DNA from: Pyrinomonadaceae bacterium
GTDB taxonomy: Bacteria; Acidobacteriota; Blastocatellia; Pyrinomonadales; Pyrinomonadaceae
Assembly: GCA_022843305.1 (NCBI GenBank)
Contig: JALHNX010000038.1
Span: 1 to 34,673 of the forward strand
DNA: 34,673 nt
Direction of reading: 5' to 3'
The notes below the pieces were generated by a model that was given only the letters and a program-made list of their open reading frames with translations, was not told the origin of the DNA and did not search any database. How positions within the stretch are numbered: the stretch's first letter is position 1; each line of letters opens with the position of its first letter. A program made the position numbers and the translations under genes. Below are positions 1 through 8,698 of the stretch, one piece after another.

Positions 1-989
1 GAAAATTTTCAAACAAAGAAAATCTGCCGTTTGAACCGCAAAACACCCTGAAAAATATTGATTCTTTAAAGCTCGCGGCTGAAATTTTGTCGGAATTCGG
101 TTTTCTCGCCGAAGCCGCTTTTTATCGTGAAAAATTGCGCGAGATTTCGCCCGGCGATGCGACGAACAAAATCGAACTGGCGAGGCTTTTTGCGAACGTG
201 AAAAAAGCCGATGAATCCGCCCGAATTTTGCTTGAAATTATTACGGACAAAAACTTTGACCGAAAATCGCGCTGGCAGAGTTTGATGGTTTTAGCCGAAA
301 TCGGCGGCAATGATGAAATTTTTTGGCGAAAGATTTTGGCGGAAAATCAAGGTTTAGAGCAAAACGATTTTGAAATCCGGATTGCTTTGAACAGTATTTC
401 AATGGCTCAGACCGGTCGGATTGAAGAAGCGATAAATCTTTTGCGGGAAAATGATTTTACGGTTCAGCTCAAATTTTTGAAGGCGGTTTTCGAGAAAAAT
501 GCGGGACGCGACGATCAGGCTTTGGCAAGTTTTGCGCTGATTTCCGAAGCGGACGGCGAAATCGAAGAAATTTTCGGATTTTACGAATCCGCGCCGATTT
601 TTCAACAGATAAATTTGTATTTAAAATCCGGAAAAACGCGCTCCGCGCTCGACATAGCGAAAACACGCGCACTTTTAAAGGCAATCGAAAAAACCGAAGT
701 TTCACAAAATTACGAATTTAAGTTCAAACCGATTGACGTTCGCGCCCGGGAACGGAAATTTAACGAATCTCGCGCTTTGCTCGAAAAACTGTCGGCGGCG
801 GCGGAAAAAATCGGCGATTTTTCGCAGGCAATCGAATATGAAAATGCCAAATCAAATTTTTCCGAATCGCCCGTAGGTGCAAAAAACCCGGCGATTCGGA
901 TTAAAAATTTACGTCAAAAACTCGCCGAAAAAGCGGCAAATCAAACAAATTCATTTGTCGTAAACGAAAAAATGATTTCGGATTTTTAG
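1..989 (+). CDS. Helical-repeat (TPR-like) protein, 5' end outside the window
   Basis: The frame is open from the left edge without a stop, so the TTG at 87 is not needed as a start and the true start lies upstream. The product is rich in Ala, Glu, Lys and Phe with alternating amphipathic helices (for example ANVKKADESARILLEI and AINLLRENDFTVQLKFL). This spacing resembles degenerate tetratricopeptide repeats, often a protein-protein scaffold. No catalytic motif is visible. The stop is followed after 10 bases by the next gene, whose ribosome-binding site (GAGGT) lies in the gap, so the two are probably co-transcribed. The TPR assignment is an inference from helix pattern only. Confidence 0.6.
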   Translation, partial: KFSNKENLPFEPQNTLKNIDSLKLAAEILSEFGFLAEAAFYREKLREISPGDATNKIELARLFANVKKADESARILLEIITDKNFDRKSRWQSLMVLAEIGGNDEIFWRKILAENQGLEQNDFEIRIALNSISMAQTGRIEEAINLLRENDFTVQLKFLKAVFEKNAGRDDQALASFALISEADGEIEEIFGFYESAPIFQQINLYLKSGKTRSALDIAKTRALLKAIEKTEVSQNYEFKFKPIDVRARERKFNESRALLEKLSAAAEKIGDFSQAIEYENAKSNFSESPVGAKNPAIRIKNLRQKLAEKAANQTNSFVVNEKMISDF

Positions 990-999
990 AGGTTGATTT

Positions 1000-2781
1000 A
1001 TGAAAAAGATTCTTTCAATCGCTTTAATTTTCGCGGTAATGTCGGCGACATTTTTTGTTTTCGCCAAAATTTCGGCTCAAAAAAATAATTTCAAACAAGC
1101 CGAAGATTTTCCGCGTGACGCTTTGATCTATGTTCAAATTCAGGATTTGCCGGTATTTATCAAACTTTGGAATGAATCGGAAATTCGCCGCAAATATCTC
1201 GAAAGCGCGAATTTTGCGGAGTTTGAAAACAATCATCTGGCATTGAAACTTGCCCAACGCGCAAATGAGATCAACGAAGCGGTCGGAATTTTCCCCGATT
1301 TGGGTTTTGCGTCCGTCCTGAGCGAAAACAGAGCGGCTTTGGCGGTTTACGACATCGGCAAAATAGAGTTTGTTTTTATTGCGCCGATGAGCGGCGAAGA
1401 AAAAATTCTCGCTTCCGTTTTGTTTCAAAAACAGGCGGATTTTGAAGAAATCCGGCTCGATGCCGAAACGATTGTTTACTCGAAAGAAATCGAAATTGAC
1501 CGTGCGCGTCAGCGGCAAAAAATCCTCTTTTCAAATTTTCGCGGGCGTTTGATTCTGGCGACGAGCGAGAAATATTTTTTGCAGACGCTGGAAAATATCA
1601 AAGGAATTACGCCGAAAAACCGGCTGACAAACGAACCGCTTTTTAAACAAATCGCCGAAAAAACAAAGCCGAATCTGGCAACGGTTTGGCTCAATCAGCA
1701 AAAACTAAACGGCGATTGGTACTTTAAAAATTACTGGCTGATGTCCGAAACGGAAAATCTCGAAAATTTGCGTGCCGGAATGTTCGATTTTGAAATTCAG
1801 GATAAAAAAGTTATCGAAAGGCGCGTATTTTTGACGGCTGACAAAAAATTTTCTCGAAAAATCAAAATGGAAACGGCAAATCGGCTCACCAAATTTATTC
1901 CCGAAAATGTTCACTTTTACAAATTTGAAACGTTTGAAAATGACGATTTCGATGCGGCGGTTTTCGATGTTCTTTTTGACGCGAAGAATGTTTCCAAAAC
2001 GAATAAAAATGCACAAACGAAAAAGGATTTCTATTTTCGAGACTGGGGAAAAAGCTACTCTTTTTCGTATCTCGACGACGATTTCAGCAAGCAAATTGAT
2101 GAAATCGAAGCGGAAATTTCGACCGACACAATCGCCAAAAACACGGGTGCTGAGTTGACCAAAATCATCGGCGCGGCGAATCCGACCGTTTCATTAAAAT
2201 TGTTTTCGCCGCAAAATCTTCCGCCGCCGTTATTTTTTGAAACCCGCAAAGCACTCATTTTCAGCCTGCAAAATCCGGCGAATCTGAACCGGCAAGCATT
2301 GGAAACCACGCTTTCGACAACCGCAAAAAATCTGTTTTCCGTGAATAATCGAAACAGCGAATTTATTTGGACGGATTTTTCAGCTGAAACTTTTCAGGCG
2401 CGGCAAATTGCCATGCCATCGCTCGGCTGGAAGATGTTTTATATTTTGCGGCAAAACGTGTTGATTTTTGCAAACAACGAAGAATTGCTGAAAGAGATTT
2501 TAACACCGCGCGAAAATCATCCGAAGTTTGCGGAAACTTTTGAGAAATTTACGGTTATAAAGTTGGAAAACGGGCGCGGCGTTTTTAATGAGGTTTTTCA
2601 AATGCTGGAAAACGACGATAAAAATTCGAGTGAAGCCGGGTCGAATAATTTTTTCACAGGCAACGTCGGAAGTCTGCTCGATGTTGTTTCCGATGTCGAA
2701 AGAATCGAAATCAGGCAGACTTCCGCGCCGAATTTTCTTTTCGAGGAAATCGGGTTTGTCCTAAAGAAAAAGCCCGAATAA
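1000..2781 (+). CDS. Secreted or lipid-anchored protein, DUF3352-like
   Basis: The 593-residue product starts MKKILSIALIFAVMSATFFVFA, a signal peptide or N-terminal anchor. The mature part opens with FPRDALIYVQIQDLPVF, which resembles the P-x-D-A-L-x-Y-V-x-V-x-D start of DUF3352-type proteins. Those are large, poorly characterised exported proteins frequent in Acidobacteriota and related phyla. A later block (FILRQNVLIFANNEELLKEIL) is also typical of them. No enzyme motif is seen. The ATG has GAGGT about 7 bases upstream. The gene ends inside a bidirectional terminator. Family placement comes from memory of the motif and is moderate. Confidence 0.6.
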   Translation: MKKILSIALIFAVMSATFFVFAKISAQKNNFKQAEDFPRDALIYVQIQDLPVFIKLWNESEIRRKYLESANFAEFENNHLALKLAQRANEINEAVGIFPDLGFASVLSENRAALAVYDIGKIEFVFIAPMSGEEKILASVLFQKQADFEEIRLDAETIVYSKEIEIDRARQRQKILFSNFRGRLILATSEKYFLQTLENIKGITPKNRLTNEPLFKQIAEKTKPNLATVWLNQQKLNGDWYFKNYWLMSETENLENLRAGMFDFEIQDKKVIERRVFLTADKKFSRKIKMETANRLTKFIPENVHFYKFETFENDDFDAAVFDVLFDAKNVSKTNKNAQTKKDFYFRDWGKSYSFSYLDDDFSKQIDEIEAEISTDTIAKNTGAELTKIIGAANPTVSLKLFSPQNLPPPLFFETRKALIFSLQNPANLNRQALETTLSTTAKNLFSVNNRNSEFIWTDFSAETFQARQIAMPSLGWKMFYILRQNVLIFANNEELLKEILTPRENHPKFAETFEKFTVIKLENGRGVFNEVFQMLENDDKNSSEAGSNNFFTGNVGSLLDVVSDVERIEIRQTSAPNFLFEEIGFVLKKKPE

Positions 2782-2792
2782 AACGGGCTTTT
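2767..2792. terminator. Bidirectional intrinsic terminator between convergent genes
   Basis: AAAAGCCCG (2767-2775) pairs with CGGGCTTTT (2784-2792) around a 7-8 base A-rich loop, with A/T runs on both flanks. It lies between the + gene ending at 2781, whose stop is within the loop, and the - gene ending at 2804. It can therefore serve both. Confidence 0.8.
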
Positions 2793-2803
2793 CAAAGTTC
2801 TTT

Positions 2804-3760
2804 CTATAAATTCGGCACCCAGAAAGGTCGTCCGCTTTCGATTACTTTTTTTAGACCGAGATTCGTCAGTTCGTTTTCCGAAACGCCGAGATATGTAAAA
2901 TGCGGCAGATCGGACGGGACGGTTTGAAACCAGCCGTGATTCGCCAGAACCTGCCGGACAGCCGGATTTTCAAACTGCGCGACATCGAGCGCGAGCATCG
3001 AGATATGCTGCGACGTTCCGGGCGGCGCGACCGAGTAAATAATGGTTTTCTGATTGCCCTGCGCGAAAAATATTCCCTGCTCTTCGAGCTTGAAAATTTC
3101 GGGAATCTGCTCTGTCGCCGACAGCGCTTTGATGCGGTTTGCGTCCGCCTGCGTGATTCTTCCCTTGCCGACCCAAAACACGAGTCCGGGATCAACGCGG
3201 CTTTTCCAGTTGTCAACCGTCTGCTGATAACTGCGTTTGGCGGAATCGGCGTTGCGCGGCGTGATCGAAAGATTTTTTCCTTTTGCCTCGTTGACGGCTT
3301 CCTTCAAAGCGTTCATCGCGGCGGTTTGCAGTTCGATGGTCACGCCGCCAATGTTTTCCGACGTTTTTTGCGTACCGCTTTGAAAAGCTGAAACTTCCGA
3401 TTCGTTGTTGAAAACCACTTTTCCGGGCGGCGTTACGCCTTTGGCGACAAACATCGCGCCGTATTCGCGCAACATTTTCTGCCCGACCGAATCGGTCGGC
3501 ATCTGAAAACCGCTTGGCAAATTGCCCTGAAAACCGCCGCTTTTCGTTTCGTTCTTCGGTGTATTGTTCACTTTAGTTGAATCGCTGCTGTTCGCCGGCG
3601 TTTTACTGCCGCCCGGCGTTGCGCTCGAAGTCGTTGTTGTTGTCGAAGTCGGCGAACTGCCGGTGCGGTTTGTCCGATTACCGTCGGCTGACCAGCAAGC
3701 ACTTAAAAATCCGACTGAAAAAATTGCCGTCAAAAATAAAATTTGTTTAATGATCTTCAT
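2804..3760 (-). CDS. Lipoprotein with M15-like (VanY/D-Ala-D-Ala carboxypeptidase-type) domain
   Basis: I place the start at ATG 3760 (318 residues). It begins MKIIKQILFLTAIFSVGFLSAC, an n-region, a hydrophobic core and the lipobox LSAC, so the Cys is the likely lipidated residue. A longer frame to 3862 would overlap the upstream gene and bury this signal. After a Ser/Thr/Gly linker comes a domain shared with the paralogue at 5045. It has SQHISMLALDV, matching the SxHxxGxAxD zinc motif of M15 peptidases, and SDLPHF, matching ExWH with Asp in place of Glu. The predicted role is peptidoglycan stem-peptide trimming at the envelope. It is the last gene of the minus-strand cluster, 14 bases after the SH3 gene. 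Confidence 0.72.
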   Translation of the reverse strand: MKIIKQILFLTAIFSVGFLSACWSADGNRTNRTGSSPTSTTTTTSSATPGGSKTPANSSDSTKVNNTPKNETKSGGFQGNLPSGFQMPTDSVGQKMLREYGAMFVAKGVTPPGKVVFNNESEVSAFQSGTQKTSENIGGVTIELQTAAMNALKEAVNEAKGKNLSITPRNADSAKRSYQQTVDNWKSRVDPGLVFWVGKGRITQADANRIKALSATEQIPEIFKLEEQGIFFAQGNQKTIIYSVAPPGTSQHISMLALDVAQFENPAVRQVLANHGWFQTVPSDLPHFTYLGVSENELTNLGLKKVIESGRPFWVPNL

Positions 3761-3774
3761 TATTTTCTTAATTT

Positions 3775-5025
3775 TTAGTATTTGATAAGCGGCGAAAAAA
3801 CCCAGCCGCGTTGTCCGCTTTCGGTTTGAATATTTGCCCAGTTTCCTTCCATCCCCTTCCATGAATCGTAATTCGTTGAATTACCCATTACATAGATTTT
3901 CTGTCCGCGCCGCAAGCTGCCGATTTTTTGCGCCGAAAGACTCGGCGCGGAACGAATCACGATATTATCGGTTGAAGCGGAAGCCGTCCGCGAACCGACC
4001 GGCGGCGCGACCGACGGTTTCGGTGTCGGGCTGACTTTTGTTACTTCGGTGTTGGAATTTGAATTTTTCGATTTATTTTTCAGCGAAACGGTTAAATCTT
4101 TTGCCAGATTTCCGTTGTCGGTTTTGTCCGATTCTTTGATTTGGAAAACCCAGAATTTATGTTTTCCGTCATCAAAAAACCCGTCGAGTAAAGCAAAAGC
4201 GTATTTCCCTTTTGCCAGATTTTCCGCAACCCACAAACGCTTCATCTCGGTTTTTCCCTCGACGGGCGTTGCCTTAAAATCAATCTGCTTCATCGTTCCG
4301 TCGTTTTTTATCGTTTCGAGATGAATCAGCTTTAAATCGCTTAAAGGAATATCTTTGCCGTCCGAATATAAGATCAGATTCGGCTTGCTTTCGACCGCCG
4401 GCATTGATTCGTCCTTCAAAATTTTGTCTTTTCCCTCGCTCGCGTTCGTCAAATCCTGTTTTATTATTTCTTCGACCGAGGTTTTTTCGTTGTTTTGAAA
4501 AAATATTCCGAGATGATTCGGCAAAACTTCAGCAGTTGTTTGTGTTTTATTTAAAAGTAAAACCGCGCCGATTATTCCGCCGATCAAAAGTATCAGAAAA
4601 ACGCCTAAACCGATCCATAATCCGAGACGGCTTTTCGACGGCGGAGTTTGCGGCGGAATAAAAGGAATCGAAGGATTAAAATTAGCCAAAGACGGATTGA
4701 AATTCGGCGGCGGTTGATTAAAATTTACCGGCTGCGAAGCGTTAAAATCGGGTTGCGGCTGATTGAAATCGGGTTGCGGCTGATTAAAATTGGGTTGCGG
4801 TTGATTGAAATTCGGCGGCTGACTGACGAAAACCGTCGGTGTTGAAAGAAAATCGTCATTTTGATTTTGTGAAATTGCGGAATCCTGCGTCGGCGTTGGT
4901 GGTTCGTAAGTATCCGCCGCCACTAAAGTCGGCGGCAGATTCGAATTCGAGCGAAAAATTTCGCCGCAATTGACGCAAAACGCATTGTTTATATTATTTA
5001 ACGTATTGCATTTCGGGCAAATCAT
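3775..5025 (-). CDS. Zinc-ribbon, single-TM, SH3-domain protein
   Basis: The start is ATG 5025 because GGAGG lies 8 bases upstream; an earlier ATG at 5040 overlaps that ribosome-binding site. The protein (416 residues) opens MICPKCNTLNNINNAFCVNCG, a four-Cys zinc ribbon. A low-complexity stretch of repeated N-F-N-Q-P-Q-P units follows, then one membrane helix (LWIGLGVFLILLIGGIIGAV). A large extracytoplasmic part ends in an SH3b fold (NIVIRSAPSLSAQKIGSLRRG ... NWANIQTESGQRGWV). SH3b domains usually bind cell-wall peptide. Its position between two M15-like peptidase genes fits an envelope-sensing or wall-binding role, but no function is established. Confidence 0.7.
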   Translation of the reverse strand: MICPKCNTLNNINNAFCVNCGEIFRSNSNLPPTLVAADTYEPPTPTQDSAISQNQNDDFLSTPTVFVSQPPNFNQPQPNFNQPQPDFNQPQPDFNASQPVNFNQPPPNFNPSLANFNPSIPFIPPQTPPSKSRLGLWIGLGVFLILLIGGIIGAVLLLNKTQTTAEVLPNHLGIFFQNNEKTSVEEIIKQDLTNASEGKDKILKDESMPAVESKPNLILYSDGKDIPLSDLKLIHLETIKNDGTMKQIDFKATPVEGKTEMKRLWVAENLAKGKYAFALLDGFFDDGKHKFWVFQIKESDKTDNGNLAKDLTVSLKNKSKNSNSNTEVTKVSPTPKPSVAPPVGSRTASASTDNIVIRSAPSLSAQKIGSLRRGQKIYVMGNSTNYDSWKGMEGNWANIQTESGQRGWVFSPLIKY

Positions 5026-5044
5026 ACGTTTGTCCTCCAAAAAA

Positions 5045-5788
5045 TCAATCCATCTTCGGTATCCAAAATTCCTGTCCGCCGGATGGAACGCGGGTTAATC
5101 CGAGCGATTCCAACTCTTCTTTTTTCGCGCCGAGATACGTAAAATGCGGCAGATCGCTTTTGACGGTTTGAAACCAGCCGTGACGCGCCAGAACATCCCG
5201 CACCGCTTTGCTGCCGAATTGTTCAACGTCCAGCGCGATCATAAAAATATGCTGCGAAGCTCCCGGCGCAGCGACCGAATAAAGGATCGATTTACTCAAA
5301 TCCTTGCTGAACCAAAGTTTTTTATCTTCCCATTCAAGCACCTGTTTTACCTGACTCGTAATATCGAGTTTTTTTGCGGCTTCGGCGGCTTGGCGCGAAA
5401 TTCTTCCCTTTCCGACCCAATAGGTCAGTGCCGGATAAAACCGCGAATCCCAGAGCCGCGCCGTGTCCTGATACGAGCGTTTTGCGCCGATTGAACCGCC
5501 GCGCGGCGTGATTCGCAAGCCTTTTTGTTTGCCTTCATCAATCGCCGCGAGAAGCGCGTTCATCGCGTCTTCTCTTAATTCGATATTCGTGCCGCCGATA
5601 TTCGCGGATTTTGTTCTGATACTCGTTTGATAAGAACTTACTTCCCGTTCGTTTTTAAAGACGCAATTGACGAAAAATTTTATTTGATTTTCGTTATTTA
5701 TCAATCTGAAGCCGGCAAAAATATCGTCTTTGCCGACAAACATCGCGCCGTATTCGCGGAAAACGCGTTTTGAAACCGGATCGTTCAA
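5045..5788 (-). CDS. M15-like (VanY-type) peptidase paralogue, main reading frame
   Basis: This is a close paralogue of the lipoprotein at 2804-3760. The two share REYGAMFV, NIGGxxIEL, ITPRG...AKRSYQ, YWVGKGRI, SQHIFMIALDV (zinc motif) and SDLPHFTYLG (third zinc ligand, with Asp where M15 enzymes have Glu). The only in-frame start codon is TTG 5788, yet coding sequence clearly continues upstream to a signal peptide, so the true N-terminus is in the segment described next. The likely role is hydrolysis of peptidoglycan peptides outside the membrane. A gap of 19 bases separates it from the SH3 gene, so they are probably one transcript. Confidence 0.7.
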   Translation of the reverse strand: MNDPVSKRVFREYGAMFVGKDDIFAGFRLINNENQIKFFVNCVFKNEREVSSYQTSIRTKSANIGGTNIELREDAMNALLAAIDEGKQKGLRITPRGGSIGAKRSYQDTARLWDSRFYPALTYWVGKGRISRQAAEAAKKLDITSQVKQVLEWEDKKLWFSKDLSKSILYSVAAPGASQHIFMIALDVEQFGSKAVRDVLARHGWFQTVKSDLPHFTYLGAKKEELESLGLTRVPSGGQEFWIPKMD

Positions 5789-6000
5789 ATCGCAAATCTC
5801 GCCGAGCGAAATTCCTTTTTTCAGGATTTTATTGCCGTCTTTGAGCTGAATTCCGGCAAGTTTCTGCGCCAGATAAGTTTCGATGTCAATTTGCTGGGCA
5901 AAAACCGACGTGTGGAAGAGAATTACAAAAATGATCGCAAAATAAAAAAAACGTTTTTTTGATAATACATAGAGTTATTGCAACAAGTGAACTTTCGCAT
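5789..6000 (-). pseudogene. Frameshifted 5' end (signal peptide) of the M15-like gene
   Basis: Upstream of TTG 5788 the same frame stays open to 5974 and encodes KKRFFYFAIIFVILFHTSVFA, a textbook signal peptide ending in an Ala-x-Ala-like site. It has no start codon of its own. An ATG at 6000 (GGAAAGAG 7 bases upstream) or an in-frame ATG at 5970 opens a frame that joins it if one A is added to the seven-A run (plus-strand T5954-5960). The sequence therefore appears one base short. A sequencing error, a genuine inactivating mutation or slippage would all fit. Confidence 0.65.
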
Positions 6001-6031
6001 TATAACTCTTTCCGCGTTCAAAACAAATAAT

Positions 6032-6757
6032 TTAATAAAAACTGTGTTCGTCGAGCGAAATTTTGAAGTTTTTATCAATCAAAACAAGGCTCGACGAACG
6101 TGTTCCGTAAATCGGCGTTTCGATAAAAATCGCTGAAAGCAGTTTTTCGCGCTCAAAACCGATTCCCGTATCGGGCAATTCGGCATCATCGGCAAGCGTT
6201 TTATCGCTTAATATTTCAAAAAATTTATCGTTTTCAAACTTGCCGCTTCGCAAAATCCCGGACAATTCGGCTTTTCCTTTTTGAACTTTGCGCCACGGCG
6301 TATCGAGCAGATGATTGCTCAAACCGTAAATTCCGGGTGCGAGAATTTTTATTTTATCTTCGCGGTTCGAATAATAGCCGAGTGTTTGAAAATTGGCGTT
6401 TGTTTCGCCGACCAGCAGATTAAAACCCGAAAAATCGGCGGCGCGGTTTTTAATTTTTTGCAAATAATCTTCGACGGATTCCGCGTTTTTCAAAAAATCA
6501 CCGACCAGCTCGCCGCGCGATATTTTACCGCGTTCGGCAGACGGATCGCGGTAATTCGTGACGGCGGCAAAGCGTCCCGTTTTTGTAATTCCGAGCCACG
6601 TTCCGCCGTGAACAAGGTCGCGTCCGGCGAAGATTTGCGGCGCGTCTTCCCAAAACTCCGCCTTCGCGGTCGGACGTTCGTAAAATTCGTCACGATTGGC
6701 GAGCAAAATCAACGGAAATTCGGGATGCTGTCGGTAAGCAAAATAAATTACACACAT
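6032..6757 (-). CDS. TANGO2/NRDE family protein
   Basis: The product (241 residues) starts MCVIYFAYRQHPEFPLILLANRDEFYERPT. This contains Cys2 and the N-R-D-E signature that names the family, and is followed by DLVHGGTWLGITKTGRFAAVTNYRDP. Family members are Ntn-hydrolase-like and Cys2 could be the nucleophile after Met removal. The eukaryotic TANGO2 relatives are linked to Golgi organisation and heme or lipid handling, but the bacterial role is unknown. The start lies one base after the stop of the DedA fusion gene, so it is probably translated by coupling. The usual ribosome-binding position is occupied by a heptamer repeat. Confidence 0.85.
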   Translation of the reverse strand: MCVIYFAYRQHPEFPLILLANRDEFYERPTAKAEFWEDAPQIFAGRDLVHGGTWLGITKTGRFAAVTNYRDPSAERGKISRGELVGDFLKNAESVEDYLQKIKNRAADFSGFNLLVGETNANFQTLGYYSNREDKIKILAPGIYGLSNHLLDTPWRKVQKGKAELSGILRSGKFENDKFFEILSDKTLADDAELPDTGIGFEREKLLSAIFIETPIYGTRSSSLVLIDKNFKISLDEHSFY

Positions 6758-6758
6758 T

Positions 6759-8546
6759 TCAATTTTGGATTTCGGATTGCGGATTTTGGATTTGTTTTCC
6801 GAAGATTAGTTTAACTAAATCTTTAATTTTCGTCGGTTTCGCGCCGAGTTTGCGGTTTTCCGCGCCGATTTCAAAAGCGATTTTCCATTGGCTGAAAAGC
6901 GTTCGGTAAGCATCGAACAGCGAATTTTTCGGGTCGTAAATATTTGTCGCTTCGCTCGTCACGCCGTTCAGTTCGATGATTTTGAACTTTTTTCCCGCAC
7001 TGAAATCTTCAAAAGATTTTACGCGAATGTCGAATCTGCCGAAATTGAATCCTTTGAATCCGCGGCAGATTTCGTCAATTTTCGATTCGAGGATTTCGGT
7101 TTTCAGCCAACCGCCGTCCAGAAAAATCGCGCCGCGCGAATGAGTTCCGATGTCAATGATTTGGACTGTTTCGCCTGTTTCGGGAATCGTTTCAAGCCGT
7201 TCGGCATTTCGTTCGAGATATTTTTCAGCCAGACAAATGGCGCGTTCATCGCGCAAAATCAATTCTTCGAGAGTTGATTCGCCGTCGCCCGTCACAGAAG
7301 GAAAGCGTTTTTCGGTGATCGAGAAAATCTCGCCTTTTTCCGCGTTCGGATAACGATAATAAAAAACGCTCGTTTCCTCGCCGGCGGCAAATTCCTGCAA
7401 ACTCAGGTTTTCGTCCGGCGATAATTTTTCTGCTAAATCTTCACGCTTTTCGACGATTTGAACATTGAATCCGCGTTCGCCGACATCGGGTTTTATGACA
7501 ATCGGGAACGATAAATCGTTTTCAGCCATAAAATCCGACGCTTTTTGCAGTTTTTCTTCGGTTGAAAATTCGGCGGGCAGAAACAGATGTTTTAATAAAA
7601 AAGGTTTTGCGGCTTCGGATTGATGCAGACCGCGCAGAATTTCGTCCTTCGATTCGCCGATAAAACCGCCTGCCGGAATTGCCGGATTCGCGCAGGTAAA
7701 AACCGTCAAACTGCGATGTTTCAACGCCAGATACGCGGCATAAAAAACGACCGGAATGTAAAAAATCCGCACAGACCAAAATTCCCAAATAAAGCGGCGT
7801 TTGATTTTTCCCCGGAGCATTCGTCTGCCTTTCCACGTCAAAAGTTGCTGCAAAATCCTGATAAAAACGTAGAAAATGACGACAAAAACAATCAGCCCGA
7901 GCCACAGATTCTGGTTAAAAAACGACATTTTGACGGCTTCCGCACCGATTTTGTAAGTTGCAATGACGACAATCGGAGTCCAGACGGCGACCGCCAGCGA
8001 AAAATAAAGCGTGAAACGCCAAAATGAAGTTTTCAGAACGCCCGCGCCGAAATAGAGCGGCAGACGCATCCCGAAAACAAAGCGGCTGATAAAAACCGTT
8101 TTCATTCCCCGACGTTCAAGCCAGTGCGAGCTTCTCTCGACCGCTTCTTCAGTTAAAAAATAACTTGTTATTTTCCATTTCAAGGCTCTGCGTCCCAAAA
8201 TACGTCCGGCGAGAAAAGTCAAAATATCGCCGATAAAAATTCCGACGGCGCAAGCAAGAATTGCCGGAAAAAGTTCGATTTTCCCCTGCGAAGCCAGAAC
8301 ACCGCCGGCGATACAGGCTAAATCTTCACTGATCATTGTCGCGGCGATCAGCAGAAAAAACACGGCGGTTGGCGAAAAACCGTCAAAATCCGCGTTTTGA
8401 AGATCAAGAAAACCCGACTTCAGCACCGCAAAATTTTCGCTTTGTGAAAGATTAAAGCCGAAATAAAATGCGGCAAGCAGAAACAGGCAAACGCCGAAAG
8501 CCGCAAGCCAGCGGCGTTTTTCAAGATTTTGCCCTAAAAAAGTCAT
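6759..8546 (-). CDS. DedA/VTT-domain membrane protein fused to an ATP-grasp ligase domain
   Basis: Residues about 12-235 are a DedA/VTT membrane domain. They include SEDLACIAGGVLASQG, FIGDILTFLAGRILGRR and the VFISRFVFGMRLPLYFGAG motif of phospholipid scramblase-type DedA proteins. After a further hydrophobic segment (about 260-275), residues 300-575 form an ATP-grasp fold. It shows FPIVIKPDVGERGFNVQI (nucleotide-binding strand), LQEFAAGEETSVFYYR and the late ELNGVTSEATNIYD metal/ATP segment. The pairing suggests a membrane-bound carboxylate-amine ligation acting on an envelope precursor, but the substrate is unknown. The C-terminus (about QIQNPQSEIQN) is encoded by a heptamer repeat. The start abuts the repeat element at 8556. 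Confidence 0.75.
   Translation of the reverse strand: MTFLGQNLEKRRWLAAFGVCLFLLAAFYFGFNLSQSENFAVLKSGFLDLQNADFDGFSPTAVFFLLIAATMISEDLACIAGGVLASQGKIELFPAILACAVGIFIGDILTFLAGRILGRRALKWKITSYFLTEEAVERSSHWLERRGMKTVFISRFVFGMRLPLYFGAGVLKTSFWRFTLYFSLAVAVWTPIVVIATYKIGAEAVKMSFFNQNLWLGLIVFVVIFYVFIRILQQLLTWKGRRMLRGKIKRRFIWEFWSVRIFYIPVVFYAAYLALKHRSLTVFTCANPAIPAGGFIGESKDEILRGLHQSEAAKPFLLKHLFLPAEFSTEEKLQKASDFMAENDLSFPIVIKPDVGERGFNVQIVEKREDLAEKLSPDENLSLQEFAAGEETSVFYYRYPNAEKGEIFSITEKRFPSVTGDGESTLEELILRDERAICLAEKYLERNAERLETIPETGETVQIIDIGTHSRGAIFLDGGWLKTEILESKIDEICRGFKGFNFGRFDIRVKSFEDFSAGKKFKIIELNGVTSEATNIYDPKNSLFDAYRTLFSQWKIAFEIGAENRKLGAKPTKIKDLVKLIFGKQIQNPQSEIQN
6762..6794. repeat. Heptamer tandem repeat (ATTTCGG-type), single arm
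   Basis: Four and a half consecutive 7-base units follow the pattern A-T-T-(T/G)-(T/C)-G-G: 6762-6768, 6769-6775, 6776-6782, 6783-6789 and then ATTTG. On the minus strand it encodes the last residues of the DedA fusion protein and overlaps the region expected to carry the ribosome-binding site of the next gene. No complementary arm is present nearby. Confidence 0.8.
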
Positions 8547-8555
8547 TGTCTAAAA

Positions 8556-8698
8556 GTCAGAACCGCCGGTGGTCGTGGGCGGGTAATGCGAAGTTGGCGG
8601 TTGGCAGCCGCAGTTGGCAGTCAGGGATCTGATGATTAACTGCTTTCTGCCAACTGCCAACTGAAATAAACCCATCCGCTACCGCAGATGGTTCTGAC
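8556..8698. repeat. Inverted-repeat element (MITE-like) with internal heptamer hairpin
   Basis: GTCAGAACC (8556-8564) is repeated inverted as GGTTCTGAC (8690-8698). The next about 20 bases of each end are imperfectly complementary as well. Inside is a second inverted pair made of 7-base words: TTGGCAG-type units at 8592-8621 and CTGCCAA-type units at 8647-8663. The element fills the gap between the DoxX-like gene and the DedA fusion. Its right end supplies the last residues and the TAG stop of the DoxX-like gene (8679). No transposase is associated. Confidence 0.7.

Noticed and set aside
1024-1518. Long open frames opposite the DUF3352-like gene and opposite many other genes
   Set aside because: They mirror the codon bias of the real gene, lack start context and family motifs, and overlap well supported genes fully.
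2900-3391. Plus-strand frame of 163 codons inside the M15-like lipoprotein gene
   Set aside because: It is Arg-rich shadow translation with no motif, while the minus-strand frame has a lipobox and zinc motif.
2804-3862. Start of the M15-like lipoprotein at 3862
   Set aside because: It would overlap the SH3 gene by about 90 bases and place 34 residues before a clear lipoprotein signal.
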